Below, one piece after another: positions 53,901 through 59,200 of a stretch of DNA of 64,000 nucleotides (positions are counted from its first letter, which is position 1; every line of letters begins with the position of its first letter). Both the position numbers and the translations under genes were made by a program. This stretch comes from Rhea pennata. Lineage: Eukaryota; Chordata; Aves; Rheiformes; Rheidae. Location of the stretch: the NCBI RefSeq assembly GCF_028389875.1, contig NC_084702.1, positions 68,297,582 to 68,361,581 on the forward strand, given 5' to 3'. A model generated the notes under the pieces. It saw only the letters and a list, made by a program, of their open reading frames with translations, was not told where the DNA came from and did no database searches.

Positions 53901-56284
53901 AGTAATCATTAAAAGTGTTATATTCAGCAGAACAGACAGTCAATTGCATATTAAACCTACCAACTATACTGAATAATATACTACCCACATCATGAACTTA
54001 TACTGGACCTTACAAACAATGATGTCTGAATTCTCCTAAAGACTCGATTCTAAAATGAAAACAGAGTCAACCAGTAAACACAGGATGTTTTTATAAGTTT
54101 GTTGTCACACAGCCTAAAGTGTGGTGGCCCCCCAACGGAGTCATATTTATAGTTTAAGAGAGGTAGATGGGATTTTGAAAGAGTTCTTATTGCATCATGC
54201 CAAAACATCCCTTGGAAAACCACACTTCACCTCTAATTAAAAATATGGAAGAGTCTTAGGGCTGGTCTACATAGTATTTTCCACCACTCAAGATACACTG
54301 GTTTAGTTATAATAGTACCAATACCTTATACAGACACACTTAAACTGGTTTAAATCACACATATACCAGTTATGTTTAATTAGGTAAATTACCAGATTAA
54401 ACTGGTGTGGTTAAAGCACTATTTAAGACCATTTAAGCGTTCCTAGCACTTTCATTAGAGTAAATAAATCATTTCATTTACACTGGAGCAAGATTTCCAA
54501 CACTGACAAGCTCTTAAATGATAATGAGAACAGTTTCAGTTTCATTCCCCAAAATCACTATGTAAGCAAGCATATAAATTAACTATCATATTTTTGAGCT
54601 GAATAATTGACCACTGCAATAGTAAGTCTAAAGAAACGGGAGGAGTGTGCAAGATATAATGTAATTAACATTAAAATAATCTTACCTTTATTAGATTTGG
54701 ATGACTTGTTCTTGTTAGGTTTAAAACAAGAGCTCCTTGATTTATCTTCTCTATCCTTAATAAATTTCTGCACATCATCCAAAGATAGCTTCTGAAGAAC
54801 AACTACAGGCTTAGCTCCTTTATTTAGGTCTTCAACTAGCCCAATCTTTTCTACTTTGTCTTTCTGTTCACTTTTAAATTCAGTTTTCCTCGACTCCTGA
54901 GTGACATTGCCATCTTTATCACGCTTGATTTTTGGAATGACAAAATGTTTCAATGCACCAGATCTTGCCCCCAACAAATAACTGGGAAACTCTGCTTTAT
55001 TATCAGCATGTGCTTTATTACTATCTACTTTACTCTTATTACCATCTGTCCTTCGTTCATCCTTGCTGTTGGGTGATTTAAAACCAGTTTTATCAGGTCT
55101 TGATTTACTAGAATCTCCTTTACTTTCCTGTTTTATACGAGGGCTGTCAGGTCTTGATTTCTGATCCCCAGAAGAAAACCTTGATTCACCAGACTCATGT
55201 CTGTGTTTCCTTTCTAATTTTTCAGTTTTTGAACCATCAGATTTAATACCATGCTTAGAATCATGTTCACTTTTGTTTGAGGATCTCAAATATTCGGGTC
55301 TTCTAATCTTGGATGGGTCTCCTCTATATCTCTCTGACTCCCCCCTGTCCTCAGACCTCTGTTTAAGGCTATCATGGTCACGCCTTGGAGTATCAGAAAC
55401 TGAACGCCCATCTGGTCTTTGTTTTCCTGGATCAGATCTACTTTCAGATTTTATCCTTGAAGGATCAGACTTCACATCTGGTTTATGCCTAGATATTTCA
55501 ATTTTCTTCTCTGACAATGGTTTACTGGAGTCCCTCCTATTATCATGTCTATGTTTTGGCGTTTCGGGCCTGCCTTCACTCTTCTGTTTTGGCGTTTCAG
55601 GCCTGCCTTCACTCTTCTGTTTTGGTGTTTCAGGCCTGCCTTCACTCTTCTGTTTTGGCGTTTCAGGCCTGCCTTCACTCTTCTGTTTTGGCGTTTCAGG
55701 CCTCTGCCTTATTTCCTGTTTGCCATTGTTTTGTTTTCCCTCATTTTGTTTCATCTCCATTTGTCTGCTCTCGTTTTGCTTTGATTCTGTCTGTCTGTTC
55801 TCATTTTGTTTCACCTCCATTTGTCTGCTTTCATGTTTGCTTTCATGTTTAGGTTCTACTTGCTTGTTTTCATTGTGTTTACTTTCCAATCGTCTGCTCT
55901 CATTTTGTTGAAATTCGATTTGTCTGTTTTCATTTTGTTGAATATCTGTCTTCTGGCCCTCAAAGTCAGACTTTTTCCTAAGGATCTCAGGATGGTTTTC
56001 AGGTTTAAGTTTAAGAACTCCACCAGTGTCTTCTTGGGGAACACATAAAAACCCATCATTATACACCTTAATTTCTTCAGGTTTTTTGATGGTGTCCAAA
56101 TCCTGAGTTACTGCTGCCTGAGAGTCTGCTCTTCCTGCTTGCTGAAGATCAATACTAACCATCAACGCCGGCCTTGCCCCATTTCCTGCAGAACCTGTCT
56201 CCTGAGAAGCTGGTCTGTTTCCTCCAGTAGCACCTCCAGCCTCCTGTGGTTTGTTTTCTTGTTTTCGCTTCTTTAAAGGTTTAT
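3091..56284 (-). CDS. NIPBL: NIPBL (cohesin loader SCC2/Nipped-B), exons 10-47, spliced, 5' incomplete
   Basis: This is the transcription-unit entry; the exons are listed separately. NIPBL with MAU2 (SCC4) loads the cohesin ring on chromatin, stimulates its ATPase and drives loop extrusion in the nucleus (known for the family). In the sequence, 38 exons in order on the minus strand have GT-AG borders, and codon phase is compatible across all 37 introns. The joined coding length is 6,911 bases including the stop, about 2,300 residues, against about 2,804 for full human isoform A. The missing N-terminus lies upstream of the window. Identification rests on near-identity of many exon peptides to vertebrate NIPBL as I remember it, such as [20 protein letters not shown] in exon 29, and on the count ending exactly at exon 47. 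Its paralogue-like alternatives (yeast or plant SCC2) are far more divergent. No frameshift or premature stop was found, so the locus looks functional. Confidence 0.97.
3530..3621. mobile_element. TTAA-flanked MITE-like palindromic element in intron 46
   Basis: An 84-bp GC- and CpG-rich insert (3534-3617) in AT-rich intron is bounded by TTAA on both sides (3530-3533 and 3618-3621). The ends are imperfect inverted repeats: TCCCTTGACGCCG on the left against CCCCTTGGCGCTG from the right, 10 of 13 matching. Inside are a 14-bp perfect palindrome CATTGCCGGCAATG (3574-3587) and 7-bp arms GCCGGGA/TCCCGGC (3543-3565). TTAA duplication with CCCTT-type ends is characteristic of piggyBac-derived non-autonomous elements. 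Confidence 0.6.
3818..3823 (-). terminator. NIPBL: Intronic poly(A) signal that could end isoform B mRNA
   Basis: AATAAA lies about 150 bases after the isoform B stop within intron 46, and a TG-rich stretch (around TGTACTGTGTGTTATCC) follows. It provides a simple way to finish the read-through transcript. Confidence 0.45.
3971..4201 (-). CDS. NIPBL: NIPBL exon 46, with long form giving the isoform B C-terminus
   Basis: Short form 4016-4201 (186 bases, 62 codons): [40 protein letters not shown], ending EDRGGGTSG at the strong donor GGG|GTGAGG in phase 0; this joins exon 47 (isoform A). Long form: reading through the donor adds 14 codons, [14 protein letters not shown], then TAA at 3971-3973. 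That is the alternative C-terminus described for human isoform B. Replacing the 121 residues of exon 47 by 14 gives a difference of 107, exactly the difference between human isoforms of 2,804 and 2,697 residues. Acceptor CTCCAATAG. Confidence 0.95.
   Translation of the reverse strand, partial: FKLLMEHLDPDEEEEDGEVSASTNARNKAITSLLGGGSPKNNAAETEDDESDGEDRGGGTSGVRRRRSQRISQRIT
4832..5006 (-). CDS. NIPBL: NIPBL exon 45
   Basis: 175 bases: (S)[39 protein letters not shown] and [19 protein letters not shown]. Acceptor TTTAAACAG, donor GTAAGT. Confidence 0.97.
5355..5650 (-). CDS. NIPBL: NIPBL exon 44 (acidic/serine tail)
   Basis: 296 bases. It encodes a basic patch ([11 protein letters not shown]), a Ser/Glu/Asp-rich tract ([21 protein letters not shown]), a second basic patch (KPRRLRKR), [11 protein letters not shown], then the conserved helix [20 protein letters not shown] and [13 protein letters not shown]. 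The acidic tract seems several residues longer than human as I recall it (inference). Many sites fit casein-kinase-type phosphorylation. Acceptor TGTCTCACAG, donor GTAAGG. Confidence 0.96.
6640..6786 (-). CDS. NIPBL: NIPBL exon 43
   Basis: 147 bases, 49 codons: [40 protein letters not shown] and SNLLQSFKE. Acceptor TAACTTGCAG, donor GTAAAT. End of the recognisable folded C-terminal domain. Confidence 0.97.
7243..7443 (-). CDS. NIPBL: NIPBL exon 42
   Basis: 201 bases, 67 codons: [40 protein letters not shown], then [20 protein letters not shown] and NLFDDTA. The [11 protein letters not shown] segment is a basic helix of the C-terminal domain. Acceptor CTGTTACAG, donor GTAAGC. Confidence 0.97.
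8625..8732 (-). CDS. NIPBL: NIPBL exon 41
   Basis: 108 bases, 36 codons: [20 protein letters not shown] then [16 protein letters not shown]. Acceptor TTTTTCAAG (an uncommon A before the AG), donor GTGAGT. Part of the SCC2 C-terminal domain. Confidence 0.96.
9240..9387. repeat. 74-bp tandem duplication in intron 40
   Basis: Two adjacent copies (9240-9313 and 9314-9387) match over 74 bases with one visible difference (atacacctg versus atacgcctg). The near identity points to a recent duplication. Confidence 0.93.
9646..9836 (-). CDS. NIPBL: NIPBL exon 40 (start of SCC2 C-terminal domain)
   Basis: 191 bases: (W)[39 protein letters not shown] and [20 protein letters not shown], ending HPVQ. In human this exon enters the Nipped-B C-terminal (Pfam Nipped-B_C) domain and carries the SVRHFAL helix, a site of Cornelia de Lange missense changes in human (family knowledge, recalled). 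Acceptor TTTTTGCAG, donor GTATGA. Confidence 0.97.
10020..10042. repeat. Perfect 11-bp inverted repeat, 1-base loop
   Basis: ACAAGACTTTA is followed by one T and its exact reverse complement TAAAGTCTTGT. Short, in intron 39; no sign of a larger element around it. Confidence 0.7.
10370..10543 (-). CDS. NIPBL: NIPBL exon 39
   Basis: 174 bases: (G)[39 protein letters not shown] and [18 protein letters not shown], ending one base into a Trp codon at donor GTAAGT. Acceptor CCCTTTAG. Confidence 0.97.
12394..12484 (-). CDS. NIPBL: NIPBL exon 38 (HEAT repeat)
   Basis: 91 bases: [20 protein letters not shown] then [10 protein letters not shown], Gly codon split by donor [17 protein letters not shown] is a HEAT B-helix completed in exon 39. 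Acceptor TTTGCTCAG. Confidence 0.97.
12716..12870 (-). CDS. NIPBL: NIPBL exon 37
   Basis: 155 bases: (G)[39 protein letters not shown] and [12 protein letters not shown]. Acceptor TCCTGCAG, donor GTAAAA. One of the later HEAT segments. Confidence 0.96.
12975..13068 (-). CDS. NIPBL: NIPBL exon 36
   Basis: 94 bases: [20 protein letters not shown] then [11 protein letters not shown] and one base of a Gly codon. Acceptor ACTTCTAG, donor GTAAGT. A 104-base intron follows. Confidence 0.96.
13417..13557 (-). CDS. NIPBL: NIPBL exon 35
   Basis: 141 bases, 47 codons: [40 protein letters not shown] and IIKYGMT. Acceptor CCTTCCAG, donor GTAAGG. Confidence 0.97.
15152..15288 (-). CDS. NIPBL: NIPBL exon 34
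   Basis: 137 bases: (D)[39 protein letters not shown] and LTTKCS. Acceptor TTTTTGCAG, donor GTAAGT. Strongly conserved. Confidence 0.96.
15900..16008 (-). CDS. NIPBL: NIPBL exon 33
   Basis: 109 bases: [20 protein letters not shown] then [16 protein letters not shown], with an Asp codon split by donor GTAATA. Acceptor CGTTGTAG. Confidence 0.95.
16009..17991 (-). other. NIPBL: Introns 31 and 32
   Basis: Intron 32 (16009-17243) and intron 31 (17298-17991) are AT-rich with A-runs. I see no repeat family, RNA gene or additional exon. Confidence 0.7.
17244..17297 (-). CDS. NIPBL: NIPBL exon 32 (54 bases)
   Basis: The smallest coding exon in the window, 18 codons: [18 protein letters not shown]. 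Acceptor ACTTTTAG, donor GTGAGT, both phase 0, so skipping would remove 18 residues without a frameshift. Confidence 0.95.
17992..18090 (-). CDS. NIPBL: NIPBL exon 31
   Basis: 99 bases, 33 codons: [20 protein letters not shown] then [13 protein letters not shown]. Acceptor TCCCTTCAG, donor GTATGT. The CR1 fragment lies in the intron between this exon and exon 30. Confidence 0.96.
18650..19385 (-). mobile_element. CR1 LINE 3' fragment (dead) in intron 30
   Basis: Minus-strand sequence matches the avian CR1 consensus as I know it: the 3' part contains CTGGTGAGGCCACATCTGGA and the reverse-transcriptase C-terminal reading frame ([27 protein letters not shown]). It lies in the same direction as NIPBL and is 5'-truncated. 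It is decayed: the catalytic FADD segment reads FADIKRGG (near 19217), one Asp being lost to a small deletion. About 130 bases typical of CR1 are missing between AGAGAGCTGGG and AAGCACAAACTG (near 18745). The consensus 3' octamer end is not clear. Confidence 0.9.
19652..19786 (-). CDS. NIPBL: NIPBL exon 30 (HEAT repeat)
   Basis: 135 bases, 45 codons: [40 protein letters not shown] and EEGIK. Acceptor CTCCTCACAG, donor GTAGAA. A third consecutive HEAT-type unit ([13 protein letters not shown]). Confidence 0.97.
20963..21109 (-). CDS. NIPBL: NIPBL exon 29 (HEAT repeat)
   Basis: 147 bases, 49 codons: [40 protein letters not shown] and YDMLIERIL. The [11 protein letters not shown] helix is a textbook HEAT B-helix signature. 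Acceptor CTTTTTAG, donor GTACGG. Only 104 bases of intron separate it from exon 28. Confidence 0.97.
21214..21312 (-). CDS. NIPBL: NIPBL exon 28 (HEAT repeat)
   Basis: 99 bases, 33 codons: [20 protein letters not shown] then [13 protein letters not shown]. The pattern of paired amphipathic helices ([14 protein letters not shown]) is a canonical HEAT unit and corresponds to the annotated HEAT array of human NIPBL. Acceptor CTTATTAG, donor GTAAAA. Confidence 0.97.
22261..22363 (-). CDS. NIPBL: NIPBL exon 27
   Basis: 103 bases: (K)[19 protein letters not shown] then [15 protein letters not shown]. Acceptor TTGTTACAG, donor GTAAAC in phase 0. It enters the best-conserved HEAT core. Confidence 0.96.
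22467..22681 (-). CDS. NIPBL: NIPBL exon 26
   Basis: 215 bases: [20 protein letters not shown], a charged loop [20 protein letters not shown], then [19 protein letters not shown] and SQFSTLK. Acceptor ATTCTCCAG; donor GTATGT leaves two bases of a Lys codon. The intron after it is only 103 bases. Confidence 0.96.
22923..23012 (-). CDS. NIPBL: NIPBL exon 25
   Basis: 90 bases, 30 codons: [20 protein letters not shown] then [10 protein letters not shown]. Acceptor CCTCACAG, donor GTAAAT, both in phase 0. Confidence 0.96.
24153..24296 (-). CDS. NIPBL: NIPBL exon 24
   Basis: 144 bases, 48 codons: [40 protein letters not shown] and SIARILRQ. Acceptor TTTCCTTAG, donor GTGTGT. Contains the conserved [11 protein letters not shown] helix. 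Confidence 0.96.
25236..25368 (-). CDS. NIPBL: NIPBL exon 23
   Basis: 133 bases: (K)[19 protein letters not shown], then [20 protein letters not shown] and LGRLL, phase 0 end at donor GTAAGA. Acceptor TTTAAACAG. Strongly conserved HEAT helices. Confidence 0.96.
26393..26465. repeat. TA/CA microsatellite beside exon 22 donor
   Basis: Alternating purine-pyrimidine tract of ATAC, ATAT and CACA units on the plus strand. On the transcript it is a UG/UA-rich tract starting about 16 bases after the exon 22 5' splice site. Confidence 0.9.
26482..26564 (-). CDS. NIPBL: NIPBL exon 22
   Basis: 83 bases: [20 protein letters not shown] then FLSIFLK and two bases of Lys. Acceptor TTTTTAG; donor GTAAGT. 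A TA/TG-rich microsatellite begins about 16 bases past the donor. Confidence 0.96.
26777..26915 (-). CDS. NIPBL: NIPBL exon 21
   Basis: 139 bases: completes Arg, then [40 protein letters not shown] and EESNKK. Acceptor TTAACAG, donor GTAAGA in phase 0. A hydrophobic HEAT helix is followed by a charged loop. Confidence 0.96.
28626..28726 (-). CDS. NIPBL: NIPBL exon 20
   Basis: 101 bases: [20 protein letters not shown] then [13 protein letters not shown] and two bases of an Arg codon. The real acceptor is TTAAATAG before VFSR; a decoy CCAG 11 bases inside the exon would drop VFSR. Donor GTAATT. Confidence 0.95.
29311..29334. repeat. A24 homopolymer (T24 on transcript) beside exon 19 donor
   Basis: Twenty-four consecutive A on the plus strand, immediately after the exon 19 donor GTAAGTG on the transcript strand. 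Confidence 0.95.
29342..29422 (-). CDS. NIPBL: NIPBL exon 19
   Basis: 81 bases, 27 codons in phase 0: [20 protein letters not shown] then AIKLVTA. Acceptor TTGATAG and donor GTAAGTG. The donor is followed from its eighth base by a run of 24 T on the transcript strand, unusual enough to note for splicing control. Confidence 0.96.
29810..29961 (-). CDS. NIPBL: NIPBL exon 18
   Basis: 152 bases: [20 protein letters not shown], then [20 protein letters not shown] and [10 protein letters not shown], ending in phase 0 at donor GTAGGT. Acceptor TTTCCTAG. Helical HEAT-type sequence. Confidence 0.96.
30704..30935 (-). CDS. NIPBL: NIPBL exon 17
   Basis: 232 bases encoding [20 protein letters not shown], then helices including [20 protein letters not shown] and [20 protein letters not shown], ending [11 protein letters not shown] with the last Gly codon split by donor GTTAGT. 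Acceptor CTGTTACAG. Essentially identical to the mammalian sequence, as expected for the cohesin-loading hook. Confidence 0.97.
32921..32956. repeat. (AC)18 microsatellite in intron 16
   Basis: Uninterrupted AC dinucleotides, (GU)n on the transcript, 84 bases beyond the exon 16 donor. Probably length-polymorphic. Confidence 0.95.
33041..33127 (-). CDS. NIPBL: NIPBL exon 16
   Basis: 87 bases, 29 whole codons: [20 protein letters not shown] then SKLSTLLNH. Acceptor TTGTTTTAG, donor GTGAGT. It belongs to the N-terminal helices of the HEAT hook. A long (AC)n microsatellite lies 84 bases beyond its donor. Confidence 0.96.
34764..34867 (-). CDS. NIPBL: NIPBL exon 15
   Basis: 104 bases. After the split Gly codon it reads [20 protein letters not shown] and [14 protein letters not shown], ending in phase 0 at donor GTACAT. 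The acidic DDDE start and helical remainder match the family. Confidence 0.95.
35549..35638 (-). CDS. NIPBL: NIPBL exon 14
   Basis: 90 bases encoding [20 protein letters not shown] and LEDMDFTAF, then a Gly codon split by the donor GTAATA. Acceptor TTCACCAG. Near identical to vertebrate NIPBL. It marks the transition from the disordered linker into the folded HEAT region. Confidence 0.95.
35730..35801 (-). CDS. NIPBL: NIPBL exon 13 (small lysine-rich exon)
   Basis: Only 72 bases, encoding a strongly basic segment [19 protein letters not shown] and then LTPE. Acceptor ATTAG, donor GTAATC; both ends split codons (Val, Glu). The run of Lys/Arg makes it a candidate nuclear-localisation segment (inference). 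It lies only 185 and 91 bases from its neighbouring exons, forming a tight exon 12-13-14 cluster. Confidence 0.94.
35987..36184 (-). CDS. NIPBL: NIPBL exon 12
   Basis: 198 bases. It opens by finishing the Ser codon, [18 protein letters not shown], then an Arg/Ser/His/Gly-rich disordered part ([34 protein letters not shown]) and PPPSLSE. The donor GTAACT splits a Val codon. The exon is 12 to 14 codons more divergent from human than the HEAT exons by my reading, which is typical of the linker. Confidence 0.95.
40577..40759 (-). CDS. NIPBL: NIPBL exon 11
   Basis: 183 bases, acceptor ATTAATAG and donor GTAAGT. It starts inside a Gly codon shared with exon 10 and encodes [20 protein letters not shown], then a basic cluster (KMNKRKR) and an acidic stretch ([14 protein letters not shown]), ending one base into a Ser codon. 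The KRKR cluster is a plausible nuclear-localisation element (inference). The exon is isolated between the two largest complete introns of the window, 13.9 kb upstream and 4.4 kb downstream. Confidence 0.96.
40760..54685 (-). other. NIPBL: Intron 10 (13.9 kb)
   Basis: The largest complete intron. It holds A-runs (about 44786-44810), a C12/A8 mixed tract near 48274, moderately GC-richer stretches (46440-47270 and 50380-50640) without a recognisable protein, a 17-bp tandem pair of ATCTCCTTCAATA units (40964, 40981), and a DNA-transposon-like relic near 54258. No additional exon is supported. Confidence 0.65.
54255..54445. mobile_element. Relic DNA-transposon-like repeat
   Basis: It begins GGGCTGGTCTACATAG and carries repeated ACTGGTTTAA/TTAAACTGG motifs in both orientations. 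This resembles old hAT-like non-autonomous elements with GGCTGGTCTACAC ends common in sauropsid genomes (from memory). The opposite end is not clear. Confidence 0.4.
54686..56284 (-). CDS. NIPBL: NIPBL exon 10 (giant disordered exon, HP1 motif, repeats)
   Basis: This 1,599-base exon begins by completing a split Asp codon (acceptor TTTTCAG) and ends on the first base of a Gly codon (donor GTAAGA). It encodes about 532 residues, mostly Lys, Glu, Asn, Ser, Arg and Pro, with almost no hydrophobic core, so it is expected to be disordered. Order of features: a basic start (KPLKKRKQ); a block of imperfect QNE-type repeats (about 55715-55945); an in-frame array of an 11-residue [11 protein letters not shown] unit (55558-55706); a long charged Arg/Ser/Lys region; a conserved patch around [16 protein letters not shown]; and the PVVVL motif (54795-54809), which matches the HP1 chromoshadow-binding PxVxL motif described in human NIPBL. 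This is the largest exon of the gene, as in human. Reading past the donor stays open for about 35 codons, but that is intron. Confidence 0.97.
54795..54809 (-). other. NIPBL: HP1-binding PxVxL motif within exon 10
   Basis: The minus strand encodes PVVVL in the context [17 protein letters not shown]. Human NIPBL binds the HP1 chromoshadow domain through a PxVxL motif in this context (established knowledge). Conservation here suggests the same contact. Confidence 0.85.
55558..55706 (-). repeat. NIPBL: In-frame 33-bp coding minisatellite in exon 10
   Basis: Four complete 33-bp units start at 55558, 55591, 55624 and 55657, with a fifth partial copy at 55690. Each codes for the 11-residue unit [11 protein letters not shown] on the minus strand. 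The second and fourth units look identical over their length. The first and third each differ by a single base near the start of the unit (cggg for cagg, ggtg for ggcg). The array keeps the reading frame and ends in the conserved [13 protein letters not shown]. Confidence 0.93.
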
Positions 56285-59200
56285 CTGAAAATTAAAAGAG
56301 AAAAATCACGAATGATATATATAGGAAACGTGTCCAAGCAAAAATGTACATTCCCCTCCACCGCCACTAATTAATCCCCCTCGTCATACATGTGCACACA
56401 CAACAAAACTCACTGAATTTAAAAATAATAATATAACTTTTCTAGCTAATACTTTTTATTGTATTCATGGATTGTTGCTCATTATTGGCCTACAACAGGT
56501 GCCAATTAATCATAAAAAAAAGAAGCTTGAAACACATGAAATCAAAGTCGCTGTATGATTCCCAAGAGAACTATATACTAAAGCAGCTGCAATATATAAC
56601 AATGACAACAACAAAATCAGTTTAAAGTTGAAGCAAAGGTCTGCAACGACAAAGCTGAGGTGCTCCTTCATCACAGCTTTTTGATTAATACTATCCTAAA
56701 AGTTTCTCCTCTGCAGATTCAGCCTGCTTCATTATACTTGAAATAAGCAAGAATCTGCAATGATTAGAACAAAGATCTTCCCTACTTGGTTCAGGGCATT
56801 TAGCTGGACTTACATATTGTAGCAAGGGAACACACAAATAACGAATGAAATGATTAAAACTCCAACACTCTATGCTTCTCTTTAAAGTAAAATTGTATAC
56901 CAAGAGTTGGAGTCTATATTATAATACATATATACTAGATGGGGGGCTATTACACACTTAAAAACTTGGTAATTTCCCTTTACAACCATAACATTTATAA
57001 TGGATGAAATAAAAACTTTAGCAATAACTTTATGTAGTGTCAAGTGCTTGATTCTGCAATAAACCCTTCAATTCGTGCTAAAAAATAACCAAGAGTAGAA
57101 TACAGAAAAATTGTGAGCCAAACACACACCATGTAATTTGGTAGAATTGATAGAATTGAGAAGGACATAAGAATACAAAAAAGAACCTTTATTATTCATT
57201 TAAACTACAACATATTTAAACTACCAACATGGTACTTGAACTAAAATTAATTTCTATCACTAAAACTAGGAGGTTTACCTGCACTAATATTCTCATTCAT
57301 GAACTAACATTTTGTAATTTGGTAAAAGACCCATGGACTTTCTCTGTAATCAAGGCTTATGATTTTAAGTCTAAGAAATGACTGAACATAGACTGGAAAT
57401 TCTGTTGTAGATCTGTTGTTAAACATAAATTTAGGTCTAGACCTCAAATGTGCTGTAAAAATAACAACTTATTTTGTGCCTGGATTTGTGGTCTAGATGC
57501 AATCTGCCAGCTCCCTTTTTGGGAGTGGGGGGAAGAGTGAAGAGGATGGAAACAAGGAAGAGGGAAATAAACAAACTGTTAGGAAAAAAAAAATCTCAGA
57601 AATTGTAACACAGAATTACAATCTCTAGTTTCTTCTGTATTGGTAGAAGATTCTTATTGAGGAATGAAAACTTTGAAGGATCATCTCCAAAGTTAACATT
57701 AGAACACAGTAACAACTAGTAATATGGTCAACTCCAGTAACATGAACAGGCTTTTTTCCATTGTTTTCATTCTTGTATCTTTTTGCACATCTCTCACTTC
57801 CTAAAACTCCAACATAATATACAACATTTATGGCTGTGGAACACAGTAAAGACAGCTATAATAAGCTCCATGCAAAAAATGGCCAACTGCAAATAAGGAT
57901 CATTGCAAAGGAAAACAGAACCTGTGGGAGAGCCAGCCAACTCGTACTTCATGATAGATATGTGAAGCAAAATAAATTTACCACATAGCAGGTGTAACTT
58001 TTTAGCATGGAGATTTTTACTTTTCCTGTACAATAGCAACTGCTGGATATGAATGCTTTTATAAATTTACTTCCCTACACTACTGATTAAAAAACAAAAA
58101 CAAAAACAAAAAAAAAACAGATTTTTTGAAATCTTCATGCAGTGAAAAAAAAAGCTTTTTCTCCCTTTGACTAAGAGGGCTTGGGCCTCACTGAGCTTCA
58201 TGGCAAGTCTGAGGAATGGTCATGAAGTAGAAGCTTCCAGACTCATTGATTTCAAATTTATTTTTTTAAATATATACTAATATACATTCACACACACACC
58301 TCTACCTCATTTCTTAATAAAAACTCTATAAATTCTGAAAAACAAATTGAGAAACCCGGTTTCTTAGGAAAGAGACATTCAGCTTTTTCATTTTAACCCA
58401 GAAATATCAGCCACATTGGAAAAATCCCTTACAGCTCTGCTGGTGGATCTAACAGTAGCCTTTAAGACATTACTGTTACTAGTTATCTGCCTTAGTCCTT
58501 TGCCCAGGGTTATCACCTGTAGCAGAAGGGAACATGTTTCCATAAGGGCAGTTCACTGTCTAGTGCATCAGCTTAATGCAACAGAGAAGATGGCTTGCAT
58601 TAACCTACCAGACCAAACAAGTCCGCGAACAGCCAAGCAAATGTTTCCTTCTGCTACCCCTACTATGGAGCAAGGCAGATGGCCAGGAGCTGTGATGCCT
58701 TAAACTGCTGTAGCTAGATCAACCAAAACTCACCTTACAGAGCCCTCATGCTGAGGGCTCCGAGATTAAACAACCAAAACAATTCAGGTAGGACCAGTTT
58801 TCTCTCTTGAACTTCCGTAACTGACCAGGTCAAAATGTTGTGCATCTTCATCATCCAAAATATCAACTTGTAAGTTCTTTGAGAATATGTAAATAATCAC
58901 ATCACAACTTGACAAATTCCCTCTTAATACAGAGGAGATCTTCTGATGTAATTTCTTCATTTTTCTTGACTACTGAATAGTGATGCTTTAGTAAGTTGTT
59001 ATAACCACAACCTTGTTGACAACTTCTCTGAGAAGAAAGGGATGCCTTCGAAGTTTTCTTTTCCTCAATGCTAGCTGATTGCAGACAAAGAGGTACAGAT
59101 TACTCACAGATTTCTTCACATTTCCAGTGTATCCTGATGACTATCGTTAGAACTAGACTAGACATTTACAATTTTGCTGCTATGAGATTTCTGGAACTAG

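Noticed and set aside
54579..54685. Continuation of the exon 10 frame past the donor
   Set aside because: The junction to exon 11 through GTAAGA restores the known sequence SNKGSIDQS; the extension is intronic read-through.
55273..55911. 212-codon open frame on the plus strand inside exon 10
   Set aside because: It is the antisense shadow of the repetitive, Lys/Glu/Ser-rich NIPBL exon 10; low-complexity Ser/Leu/Phe/Cys composition with no domain.
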